A DNA stretch of 44,858 bases from Thiotrichaceae bacterium (GTDB lineage: Bacteria; Pseudomonadota; Gammaproteobacteria; Beggiatoales; Beggiatoaceae), in the NCBI GenBank assembly GCA_026991885.1, contig JALXAQ010000192.1, positions 1-44,858 of the forward strand, read 5' to 3'. The notes beneath the pieces were generated by a model. That model made no database searches, was not told where the DNA came from, and worked only from the letters and a program-made list of their open reading frames with translations. The position numbers and the translations under genes are program-made. Below, one piece after another: positions 8,490 to 15,799 of the stretch. Numbering within the stretch: the stretch's first letter is position 1; each line of letters begins with the position of its first letter.

Positions 8490-8669
8490 ATGAGCGATAC
8501 AGCAACCGACAAAAAACAGTATGCAGTCACCAAAAAAGACTTACCACTACACTGCCCAATGCCAAGCATGAGCTTATGGAACTCACATCCTCGTGTTTTT
8601 CTGCCCATTGAGGAAAAAGGCAAAATTAAATGTCCATACTGTGGAACGGACTACACCTTAGAATCGTGA
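8490..8669 (+). CDS. small zinc-finger domain protein (zf-CHCC type)
   Basis: This 59-residue protein is easily missed because of its length. It has the zf-CHCC pattern: Cys in LHCPMP, His in the SHPRVFLPI segment, and the pair CPYC near the C-terminus, followed by GTDYTL. The same fold is found in the mitochondrial complex I subunit NDUFS6. In gammaproteobacteria the family commonly sits between ilvE and waaF, as here, with unknown function. It probably binds one zinc ion. Its stop TGA (8667-8669) overlaps the chosen GTG start of waaF, so the two are likely translationally coupled. Confidence 0.85.
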   Translation: MSDTATDKKQYAVTKKDLPLHCPMPSMSLWNSHPRVFLPIEEKGKIKCPYCGTDYTLES

Positions 8670-9658
8670 CAACTGCCATTTTAATCATTGGACCATCGTG
8701 GGTGGGAGACATGGTGATGGCACAAAGTCTGTTCAAAGTACTCAAACGTGAGCAGCCTTATGTGGATATTGACGTGTTAGCACCCACTTGGAGCCAAGGC
8801 TTGATCCAACGTATGCCAGAAGTACGTCACAGCATCCCCCACTCCATTGAACATGGACAACTGGGATGGGGATCGCGTCGGCGCATGGGTCAAAAATTGC
8901 GCTCTCAAGCCTATCAACAAGCCATCATCTTGCCCAATTCTTGGAAATCAGCACTGATACCCTTTTGGGCAAAAATTCCACGCCGCACGGGTTATCGGGG
9001 CGAAATGCGTTATGGATTAGTCAATGATATGCGTCAATTGAAACCCCCTCGAACAGTCGAACAATTTGTCGCACTCGGCTTACCTAAAAATGCCCTGAAA
9101 ATCGACGTGCCCAATCCCCGCCTTATTCCCCGAGACGTAGCCTTGCAACGCTTAAATTTAGAATATCCACAGGTACCCACATTAGCCTTGTGTCCAGGCG
9201 CAGAATATGGCCCCGCAAAATGTTGGCCACTGGAATACTATGCCACTGTGGTGAAACAAAAAAAGGCCGAAGGTTGGCAAATTTGGATATTTGGCTCTGA
9301 AAAAGACGCGCCGCTTGGGAGAGAAATTCAAAGCTTAGCGGGAGTAGATTGTCTCAATTTGTGTGGAAAAACGACTTTACCAGAAGCCGTCGACTTATTA
9401 TCACTGGTGAGCGCCGTTATTTCCAATGACTCAGGACTGATGCACGTTGCTGCGGCTTTAGATAAACCTTTGATTGCACTTTATGGCTCCTCTAATCCGG
9501 GCATGACACCCCCTCTTTCAACTCATGCCCGCGTATTGTCTTTAAATCTTGAATGTAGTCCCTGTTATCAACGCACTTGTCCTTTAAAACATTTAAAGTG
9601 TTTACGTGATATTAAACCGGCAGCGGTACTTGAACTATTGTTGTCATTTCGACGATAG
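8666..9658 (+). CDS. waaF: ADP-heptose:LPS heptosyltransferase II
   Basis: This is a GT9-family enzyme that adds the second L-glycero-D-manno-heptose to the inner core of lipopolysaccharide at the cytoplasmic face of the inner membrane. The N-terminal motif IIGPSWVGDMVMAQ and the C-terminal donor-site region SNDSGLMHVAAALDKP...YGSSNP are typical of WaaF. The chosen GTG start (330 aa) forms a GTGA overlap with the upstream zinc-finger gene and puts the GPSWVGD motif near the N-terminus, as in relatives. An ATG at 8630 would add 12 unlikely residues. In Pseudomonas, waaC and waaG follow waaF; here the operon stops and repeat DNA begins. Confidence 0.93.
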   Translation: MTTAILIIGPSWVGDMVMAQSLFKVLKREQPYVDIDVLAPTWSQGLIQRMPEVRHSIPHSIEHGQLGWGSRRRMGQKLRSQAYQQAIILPNSWKSALIPFWAKIPRRTGYRGEMRYGLVNDMRQLKPPRTVEQFVALGLPKNALKIDVPNPRLIPRDVALQRLNLEYPQVPTLALCPGAEYGPAKCWPLEYYATVVKQKKAEGWQIWIFGSEKDAPLGREIQSLAGVDCLNLCGKTTLPEAVDLLSLVSAVISNDSGLMHVAAALDKPLIALYGSSNPGMTPPLSTHARVLSLNLECSPCYQRTCPLKHLKCLRDIKPAAVLELLLSFRR

Positions 9659-9740
9659 GAGAAATCTTTGCAGGACGCGGAGCGTCCTTTCAGGCATTCC
9701 TTTGCCTCGCGCTCATCGTTATACACAAGTTTTTTGTCGT

Positions 9741-9930
9741 TAAGTCAAAAGCTTAACTACAGGGATTTTTTTTTAACAGGGATAAGTCAAAACCTTAACG
9801 ACAGGGATTTTTTTTTGACAGGGATAAGTCAAAACCTTAACGACAGGGATTTTTTTTTGACAGGGATAAGTCAAAACCTTAACGACAGGGATTTTTTTTT
9901 AACAGGGATAAGTCAAAACCGATACGACAG
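9741..9930 (+). repeat. four 42-bp tandem repeats plus a partial fifth
   Basis: Units begin at 9741, 9783, 9825, 9867 and (partial) 9909, exactly 42 bp apart. Each starts TAAGTCAAAA and contains ACAGGGA followed by nine T. The first copy differs slightly (GCTTAACTAC). Because 42 is divisible by three, the array reads as a false protein of 14-residue repeats. The same words recur in reverse at 9995-10080 and again beyond the LRR gene. Confidence 0.9.
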
Positions 9931-9958
9931 TCTAATTGAGGCTCGTATCGGTTTTGAC
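9912..9958. repeat. 16-bp perfect inverted repeat inside the 42-bp array
   Basis: GTCAAAACCGATACGA (9912-9927) and its exact reverse complement (9943-9958) enclose a 15-nt loop. It marks the turning point where the array changes orientation, so the whole block 9741-10080 could fold as one large composite hairpin. Confidence 0.8.
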
Positions 9959-9994
9959 GAATCACTGCTAATAAAAATTGGCTGTCGCCTTCGG

Positions 9995-10080
9995 TTTTGA
10001 CTTATCCCTGCTAAAAAGAAATCCCTGTAGTTAAGTGTTTTGACTTATCCCTGCTAAAAAGAAATCCCTGTAGTTAAGTT
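9995..10080 (-). repeat. two inverted copies of the 42/43-bp repeat
   Basis: TTTTGACTTATCCCTG begins at 9995 and again at 10038, 43 bp apart. Each copy continues through ATCCCTGTAGTTAAG. They are reverse-complement versions of the upstream 42-bp units, with one extra base. Together with the array and central hairpin they fill most of the 536-bp gap between waaF and the DUF262 gene; no gene is visible in that gap. Confidence 0.85.
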
Positions 10081-10114
10081 ATAAATTTACGCAGGATCTT
10101 CGTTTCAAAGGTTT

Positions 10115-10141
10115 GGTGGGTATCGCGGAGCGATACCCACC
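10115..10141. repeat. GGTGGGTATCG hairpin (GTAGGGTGGGT-type dispersed repeat)
   Basis: GGTGGGTATCG (10115-10125) and CGATACCCACC (10131-10141) form a perfect 11-bp stem around CGGAG, followed by CTAC. It lies about 55 nt before the DUF262 start codon. It may be a mobile intergenic repeat or act in that gene's leader. Confidence 0.7.
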
Positions 10142-10194
10142 CTACAAAAAAAACTTGTGTATAAGTGAGTGCGCGTCGCCTGTTTAGACAACCA

Positions 10195-11910
10195 ATGAAA
10201 ACCTTATTTAAACAAGTCACTTATTCTCTCTCAAAAATAATAGAAGAAATAGACAATGGAGAAATTGGATTACCCGACATTCAGCGCCCATTCGTCTGGA
10301 GAAATGCCAAAGTGCGCGAATTGTTTGATTCCATGTATAAAGGTTATCCGGTAGGCTATCTATTATTTTGGGCAAGTGCCTCAGAGCACCAAATTGGCAC
10401 CAATATCAAACAAAAAATCCCACGACTATTGATTGTCGATGGACAACAACGATTGACATCACTTTACGCCGTCTTAAAAGGAAAACCAGTCATCGGAAAT
10501 GACTACAAATCCTATCCCATTCACATTGCCTTTCGTCCACGCGATGCCAAATTTGAAGTCACCAGCGCCGCTATTCATAAAGATCATGAATTTATTCCCG
10601 ATATATCACCATTATTATCGGGCGCGGTGAAACGTAATCGTTTTGGGCGCGAATTTATAGAAAAATTGCGTCGCTATCGGAAATCATTGACTGAAGCTGA
10701 AGAGGATCAACTTTATGATGCCATCGACCAACTGTATGAAATATCCAATTATTCTTTTACAGTATTAGAATTATCGGCAAACTTGAATGATGAAATCGTC
10801 TCAGAGATTTTTGTGCGAATAAATAGCCAAGGAAAAACCCTGAAACAGGCCGATTTTATTCTCACCTTGATGTCAGTTTATTGGGATGAGGGGCGTAGTC
10901 AATTGGAGCATTTTTGTCATCAAGCGCGTCTGCCTTCCACAAGAGAAGCTTCACCCTTTAACTATTTTATTAAGCCGCTGCCTGAACAATTGCTACGAGT
11001 ATCCGTGGGAATAGGGTTTCGGCGAGCCCGCTTGGAACATATTCGTGCGCTTTTGCGGGGCAAAGATTTAGAATTTGAAAGACTCAAACAGGCGCAAGCT
11101 TATGCACTTGACTTACAAAATTGGCATGAATTCTTAAAAGTCTTATTACGCGCCGGCTATCGTAGTGAAAATATGATGACCTCAAAAATCGCCTTATATT
11201 ATTGTTATATCATGTTTTTGATTGGTAAACGAGACTATAGCGTCAAACCATTTGAACTCCGCAATACGATAGCGCGTTGGTTTTTCATGAACTCATTAAG
11301 CAAGCGTTATAGTGGCTCACCTGAGACAGTGATGGAGGCTGATTTTGTACGTTTGCGAAAGGTTAAAGATGCAGCGGGTTTTGTTGAGACATTAAAGCGA
11401 ATCATTAATGATACGCTGACTGACGATTTTTGGCATATCACTTTACCGAATGAATTGGAATCATCAACAGCAAGGAGCCCCTCATTTTTTGCCTATTATG
11501 CGGCATTGAATTTGCTCGACGCTCAGATTTTATTTTCTAAAATGAAAGTATCAGAATTACTTGATCCGGCACTCAAAGCTAAAAAGTCAGCCATTGAGCG
11601 ACATCATCTTTTTCCCAAAAATTATTTGGCGAAAATTTGTATAAAAAAAAATCATGAAGTTAATCAATTAGCTAATTTTGCCTTAGTAGAATGGTCAGAT
11701 AATCTCCGTATAAAAGATAAGCCCCCCTCAGAATACTTTTCCGAATATGCCAAGCGCTTTTCAAAGGCAGAAATAGACAAAATGCGTTATTGGCACGCCT
11801 TGCCGGATAATTTTGAACAAATGGATTATCCAAGTTTTTTGTTAGAACGGCGTAAACTGATGGCGCAGATTATTCGAGATGGATTTCATCAGTTGATGAG
11901 CTTGAGCTAA
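10195..11910 (+). CDS. DUF262/HNH GmrSD-like nuclease, putative anti-phage restriction protein
   Basis: This 571-residue protein joins an N-terminal DUF262 (GmrS-like) domain to a C-terminal HNH/DUF1524-like nuclease. DUF262 landmarks are LPDIQRPFVW, YPVGYLLFW and DGQQRLTSL, the last being the nucleotide-dependent DGQQR motif. The C-terminal motif is ERHHLFPKNYL, followed by the spaced Asn-containing segment NQLANFALVEWSDN. Single-chain proteins of this kind include GmrSD-type IV restriction enzymes and SspE/BrxU-like defence nucleases. They sense and cut modified or phage DNA. No partner genes are next to it, so it may act alone. ATG 10195 was preferred over an upstream in-frame GTG at 10165. 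It sits in a repeat-bounded accessory island. Confidence 0.85.
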   Translation: MKTLFKQVTYSLSKIIEEIDNGEIGLPDIQRPFVWRNAKVRELFDSMYKGYPVGYLLFWASASEHQIGTNIKQKIPRLLIVDGQQRLTSLYAVLKGKPVIGNDYKSYPIHIAFRPRDAKFEVTSAAIHKDHEFIPDISPLLSGAVKRNRFGREFIEKLRRYRKSLTEAEEDQLYDAIDQLYEISNYSFTVLELSANLNDEIVSEIFVRINSQGKTLKQADFILTLMSVYWDEGRSQLEHFCHQARLPSTREASPFNYFIKPLPEQLLRVSVGIGFRRARLEHIRALLRGKDLEFERLKQAQAYALDLQNWHEFLKVLLRAGYRSENMMTSKIALYYCYIMFLIGKRDYSVKPFELRNTIARWFFMNSLSKRYSGSPETVMEADFVRLRKVKDAAGFVETLKRIINDTLTDDFWHITLPNELESSTARSPSFFAYYAALNLLDAQILFSKMKVSELLDPALKAKKSAIERHHLFPKNYLAKICIKKNHEVNQLANFALVEWSDNLRIKDKPPSEYFSEYAKRFSKAEIDKMRYWHALPDNFEQMDYPSFLLERRKLMAQIIRDGFHQLMSLS

Positions 11911-11934
11911 ATACCTAATAACTGCGAATGTCAA

Positions 11935-11972
11935 ACAACGAATAAACCCACTTGAACAGGTTTATTCGTTGT
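11935..11972. terminator. 14-bp stem-loop after the DUF262 gene
   Basis: ACAACGAATAAACC (11935-11948) pairs perfectly with 11959-11972 around a 10-nt loop, 25 nt after the DUF262 stop. There is no long T run behind it, so it may be a weak or Rho-assisted terminator. The rest of the 341-bp gap to the LRR gene is AT-rich without a recognisable gene and presumably holds the LRR gene's promoter. Confidence 0.5.
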
Positions 11973-12251
11973 CTGGAATGAACTGTACTTGTGGTGGAGA
12001 CGCTACATATACTGACGCATTTACAAATATTTACAAATTAATTCATTTATAAATTCATTCAAATTATTAGGCATAATTCTTAACGTTTTTTCTCACGGGA
12101 CTAAATACTTATAACCTATTGATTTACAAATAAAAAATAACTATTATTCTCAATAACTAACCCATAATAGTGGTCTGGATATTTTTGCCCTCCTGTAGTA
12201 GTCTGTTATCGCTTTTATCGTGCTAAAAAACTAAAGGAGTAAATACAAACA

Positions 12252-14285
12252 ATGTTAAAAAATCAATCATGGCTTATTATTTTATTATTATTATTAGGGA
12301 TGCAAGCGCAAGCGGCAACTGATTGCGCTGTTGTGACGGAAATTCCAGCTATCGAGTGTGAGGCGCTTGTCGATTTTTATAATAGTACTGATGGTGATAA
12401 CTGGGAAAATAATTCAGGGTGGAATGTGACGAATACACCTTGTAGTTGGTATAAAGTGAGCTGTAACGGTGGGCATGTCACAAATTTGGATATGACTCGC
12501 AACAAACTCACTGGCTCTATTCCCGCTGCATTGGTGAATTTGATAAATTTGGAGAGGCTCGCTCTGTTTGACAACAAACTCACCGGTACTATCCCACCGG
12601 AATTGGCTCTATTGAGCAAGTTGAAGGTTCTCCGTCTGGAAAACAACCAACTCACCGGATATATCCCTGCTGAATTTGGGGATTTGGGAAGTTTGACACA
12701 TCTCTTTCTGTCTTCCAACCAACTCAGTGGTTCTATTCCCGCTGAATTGGGAAATTTGAGCAATTTGACATCTCTCGCTCTGGAAAACAACCAACTCAGT
12801 GGTTCTATTCCCGCTGAATTGGGGAATTTGAGCAATTTGCACCGTCTCGAACTGTCTAACAACCGATTCAGCGGCGAAATACCAGCAGAATTGGGGAATT
12901 TGAGCAATTTGAGCAGTCTCTATCTGTCTAACAACCGACTCAGCGGCGAAATACCAGCAGAATTGAGCAATTTGAGCAATTTGAGCAGTCTCAAACTGTC
13001 TAACAACCAACTCAGCGGCGAAATACCAGCAGAATTGGGCAATTTGAGCAAGTTGTACTGGCTCAATCTGTCTAACAACCAACTCAGCGGCGAAATACCA
13101 GCAGAATTGGGCAATTTGAGCAAGTTGCACAGGCTCAATCTGTCTAACAACCGACTCAGCGGCGAAATACCTGCCGAATTGGGGAATTTGAGCAAAATGG
13201 AGGTGTTCATGTTGCACAACAACAAATTGTGTGGAGAAATCCCACTTTCCTTGATGAATTTCCATCCGACTTCTCGAGGAATATACCTCTACATCAACAA
13301 CAACCACTTAACGGCCACTGATCCTGACTTGATCGCTTGGCTTAATTTCTACAACCCAACTTGGGCAAGCACTCAAACTCCCTGTGATAATGCTAAAAAC
13401 GACCTTATCATGGACTTAGGCAACAACGGCATCAGGGCTTGGATAAACAACAGCAGTTGGATTCACTTACATGATAATTCTCCCAATAGTATGGTGATCG
13501 GAGATATAGATGGTAGCGGACTAGATGAAGTGATTGTCGATTTCCCTAACGGTATTTGGGCACTATTGAATAACAATACTTGGATTCAATTGGATCCGTT
13601 TTCGGCAAAAAGCATGGTGACATCCGATATGGATGGTAACGGTCAAGACGAAGTGATTGTCGATTTTGAACCAAATGATAGTCTTTGGGTGTGGATGAAT
13701 AATAATACTTGGGATTATTTAGATCCATTTTCCACAAACAGTATGGTGAGCGGAGACCTAGATGGCAGTGGTCAAGATGATGTCGTTATTGATTTTAAAT
13801 CCCCCGACGGAGTTTGGGCGCGGATGAATAATAATACATGGGTTCAATTGGATTCCTACTCGGCAGATAGCATGGTGACGGGTGATATAGATGGTAATGG
13901 TCAAGATGACCTGATGCTCGATTTTGGCCCAAATGAGGGTGATGGGCTTTGGGTATTCTTGAATAACAACACTTGGATTCAAATGCGCCCAGAATCGCCA
14001 GAAAGCATGGTGACGGGTGATATAGATGGTAATGGTCAAGATGATCTGATTGTCGATTTTGGTGGCATTTGGGTGCTGATGAATAATAGCGGCGAATGGG
14101 TTCAATTGCATCAAGAGTCGCCTGAGAGCATGGTGACGGGAGATATAGATAGTAGCGGACAAGATGATCTGATTGTTGATCTTGGTACTGCTGTTTGGGT
14201 GCTGATGAATAATAGTGGCGAATGGGTTCAATTATATGATCAGTCGCCAGAGAGTATGGTGATTGGGAATATTGATGGGCTCTGA
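12252..14285 (+). CDS. secreted leucine-rich-repeat protein with C-terminal FG-GAP-like repeats
   Basis: This 677-residue protein starts with a Sec signal peptide (LIILLLLLGMQAQAA, cleavage near residue 21). A plant-type LRR N-cap follows (STDGDNWENNSGW, CSWYKVSC). About a dozen 24-residue LRRs of the LSNNxLSGEIPAELGNLS type come next (roughly residues 80-360). Seven copies of a repeat of about 40 residues with VTGDIDGNGQDDLIVDF then WVLMNNxxWVQL follow (about 385-677). These resemble FG-GAP/VCBS blades with Asp-rich calcium loops. LRR repeats are nearly identical at DNA level (72-bp units), so copy number may vary. The last blade stops within VIGNIDG, suggesting 3' truncation. It is probably extracellular or surface-bound and used for binding; the ligand is unknown. 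GGAG lies 12 nt before the ATG. Confidence 0.88.
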   Translation: MLKNQSWLIILLLLLGMQAQAATDCAVVTEIPAIECEALVDFYNSTDGDNWENNSGWNVTNTPCSWYKVSCNGGHVTNLDMTRNKLTGSIPAALVNLINLERLALFDNKLTGTIPPELALLSKLKVLRLENNQLTGYIPAEFGDLGSLTHLFLSSNQLSGSIPAELGNLSNLTSLALENNQLSGSIPAELGNLSNLHRLELSNNRFSGEIPAELGNLSNLSSLYLSNNRLSGEIPAELSNLSNLSSLKLSNNQLSGEIPAELGNLSKLYWLNLSNNQLSGEIPAELGNLSKLHRLNLSNNRLSGEIPAELGNLSKMEVFMLHNNKLCGEIPLSLMNFHPTSRGIYLYINNNHLTATDPDLIAWLNFYNPTWASTQTPCDNAKNDLIMDLGNNGIRAWINNSSWIHLHDNSPNSMVIGDIDGSGLDEVIVDFPNGIWALLNNNTWIQLDPFSAKSMVTSDMDGNGQDEVIVDFEPNDSLWVWMNNNTWDYLDPFSTNSMVSGDLDGSGQDDVVIDFKSPDGVWARMNNNTWVQLDSYSADSMVTGDIDGNGQDDLMLDFGPNEGDGLWVFLNNNTWIQMRPESPESMVTGDIDGNGQDDLIVDFGGIWVLMNNSGEWVQLHQESPESMVTGDIDSSGQDDLIVDLGTAVWVLMNNSGEWVQLYDQSPESMVIGNIDGL

Positions 14286-14317
14286 GCCTTCGTCCAAACA
14301 GAATGTGAATTCCTTAA

Positions 14318-14356
14318 ACAACTACAAGGATTGTATTTAAAAAAGGATAAGTCAAA
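14318..14356 (+). repeat. copy of the GGATAAGTCAAAA repeat after the LRR gene
   Basis: The stretch from AACAACTACAAGGATTG to GGATAAGTCAAAA matches the family of the 9741-10080 array, in a diverged subtype (AAGGATTGTATTTAAAAAAG in place of AGGGATTTTTTTTT). It starts about 30 nt after the LRR stop codon. Confidence 0.75.
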
Positions 14357-14411
14357 ATAAAACAACAGCTCACGCAAAGCGCTTCAATCATTTTACCTAC
14401 GTCAGCTTTGG

Positions 14412-14529
14412 TTTTGACTTATCCCTTCTAAAAAACAATCCCTGTAGTTGGTTTTAAACAACAATGCCTGTCGTTATTGTTGTTTAAAACCAACTACAAG
14501 GATTGTATTTAAAAAAGGATAAGTCAAAA
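14412..14529. repeat. long imperfect inverted repeat of the same family
   Basis: The arms at 14412-14465 and 14476-14529 are reverse complements with only a few mismatches. The inner 16 bp (14450-14465 against 14476-14491) are perfect, around a 10-nt loop. The outer ends carry TTTTGACTTATCC and GGATAAGTCAAAA. This element and the copy at 14318 fill most of the 331-bp gap before pgsA; no gene is visible there. Confidence 0.85.
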
Positions 14530-14583
14530 CAAAATAACACTTCAAACGACAAACACGCAAATGATGAATAATAGTTAGGCGCT

Positions 14584-14603
14584 GTCCAAGATAAATCTTG
14601 GAC
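14584..14603. repeat. GTCCAAGAT palindrome downstream of pgsA
   Basis: GTCCAAGAT (14584-14592) and ATCTTGGAC (14595-14603) form a 9-bp stem with a 2-nt centre. It lies 13 nt past the pgsA stop codon and may act as a 3' mRNA-end hairpin for that transcript. Confidence 0.75.
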
Positions 14604-14616
14604 TCCAAAATTGCTA

Positions 14617-15171
14617 TCACTTTTCCCTCAACAAAATCGGCACAGCCGCTCGCAAGTAAACGATCATCGACCAGAAAGTTAATATCGCTGCAACATACAA
14701 CAACACGAATCCTATTTCATAAATAGGCAAACCAAACAGCGGTTCCCCATACAGTAACATTAACAAAGCCGTCATTTGAGCCGTCGTTTTCACCTTGCCA
14801 ATCATTGACACTGCTACTTTAGTCCGTTGTCCAATCTCCGCCATCCATTCGCGCAATGCAGAAATCGTAATTTCTCGCCCAATAATGATTGCAGCCGGGA
14901 TTGCCAGCCATGGGTTAGGATGGATTTGTACCAAAAATACCAAGGCAACCGCGACAATCAATTTATCGGCAACCGGATCTAAAAAAGCACCAAACGCTGA
15001 AGTTTGATCCCAACGTCTTGCCAAATAACCATCAAACCAATCAGTAATCGCAGCTAAGCCAAAAACTAAAGTGCTTAATACATTTGCCCAAGCCCAAGGC
15101 AAATAAAACACGCCCACAAAGACAGGAATCAATATTATTCTTAATAAAGTCAATAAATTAGGTATATTCAC
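14617..15171 (-). CDS. pgsA: CDP-diacylglycerol-glycerol-3-phosphate 3-phosphatidyltransferase
   Basis: This inner-membrane enzyme makes phosphatidylglycerol phosphate, the committed step to phosphatidylglycerol and cardiolipin. The 184-residue protein has four to six hydrophobic helices and the CDP-alcohol phosphatidyltransferase signature DG-x2-AR-x8-G-x3-D-x3-D, seen as [10 protein letters not shown] then [10 protein letters not shown]. The start [14 protein letters not shown] is typical of PgsA. Translation starts at GTG (15169-15171), which overlaps the uvrC stop by four bases (GTGA). The uvrC-pgsA order is the usual gammaproteobacterial one, but here uvrC is broken. pgsA transcription must therefore start nearer or read through the remnant. 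Confidence 0.95.
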   Translation of the reverse strand: MNIPNLLTLLRIILIPVFVGVFYLPWAWANVLSTLVFGLAAITDWFDGYLARRWDQTSAFGAFLDPVADKLIVAVALVFLVQIHPNPWLAIPAAIIIGREITISALREWMAEIGQRTKVAVSMIGKVKTTAQMTALLMLLYGEPLFGLPIYEIGFVLLYVAAILTFWSMIVYLRAAVPILLREK

Positions 15172-15663
15172 ACTGTTTTAATAAAATCGTAAATTTTTTG
15201 TGCTAATTGTTGATCAATGCCGGGCACTGCAACTAAATCGTCCACGCCCGCTCGTAAGACACCCTGCATTCCGCCAAAATGATTGAGTAAAGCTCGTCGC
15301 CGTTTAGGACCAATCCCATCAATTTTTTCCAAAATGGAAGTGCGCCGCCTTCGATGAGCACTGATAGCAAAACGGTGCGCTTCATCCCGTATTTGTTGGA
15401 TAAGCAACAGTGCCGCTGAATCTTTGGGCAGTCTCAGCTAAAATTAAAGTTTCTAAGCCCGGTTGCTGTCCTTTGGCTATGCCAATAACGATGCCTATAT
15501 CGGTTAAGTTTAGTTCACTGAGTACCCTTTCCGCTACCTTGACTTGTCCAACCCCTCCATCAATAAAGAGTATATCAGGAGATTGTGCCTCTCTATAACG
15601 CCGTCTCAAAGCCTGTTCCATCGCGGCATAATCATCACCTGGGGTAATATTTTCAATTGCCCA
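15168..15663 (-). pseudogene. uvrC: uvrC remnant: C-terminal quarter only, with an internal frameshift
   Basis: Two overlapping frames together encode the UvrC C-terminus. One gives ITPGDDYAAMEQALRRRY, then ILFIDGGVGQVKVA, then GIAKGQQPGLETLIL (the RNase H-like 3' or 5' incision domain). The other gives [20 protein letters not shown], then the tandem helix-hairpin-helix [18 protein letters not shown]. The frame changes near 15410-15425. Everything N-terminal of ITPGDDY (about 400 residues, including the GIY-YIG nuclease and UvrB-binding regions) is missing. It is replaced by repeat DNA that leads into sbcB. UvrC is the nucleotide-excision-repair endonuclease; this copy cannot be functional. 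The overlap with pgsA is intact. Confidence 0.88.
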
Positions 15664-15724
15664 CATACAAAACGGTGCCAGTATTATTTAACATACAATA
15701 GACACCCGGCTTATGAGCCATCGC

Positions 15725-15797
15725 GGGCAACCACAAGGGATTGCCCCTACGGAGTCTCGCATTTTATGTTTCCTCGGCAATCCTTTATGGTTGCCCC
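15725..15797. repeat. inverted GGGGCAACCA-type repeat at the uvrC breakpoint
   Basis: GGGCAACCACAAGGGATTGCC (15725-15745) and the reverse-oriented GGCAATCCTTTATGGTTGCC segment (15776-15797) are near reverse complements. A third, single copy lies at 17941-17963. This 'GTAGGGGCAA' class of repeat fills the space between the truncated uvrC end and the sbcB stop codon. Confidence 0.7.
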
Positions 15798-15799
15798 TG

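Noticed and set aside
9741..9930. CRISPR array
   Set aside because: The 42-bp units are directly adjacent with no unique spacers, and no cas genes are present.
9668..10000. An open frame with 14-residue repeats (LNDRDFFLTGISQ)
   Set aside because: It is the 42-bp DNA repeat read in frame; 42 is divisible by three. There is no ribosome-binding site, and the copies continue in the opposite orientation as DNA.
12377..13307. Long minus-strand frames opposite the LRR gene
   Set aside because: They mirror the LRR DNA repeats in other frames; the plus frame has the signal peptide, N-cap and Shine-Dalgarno.
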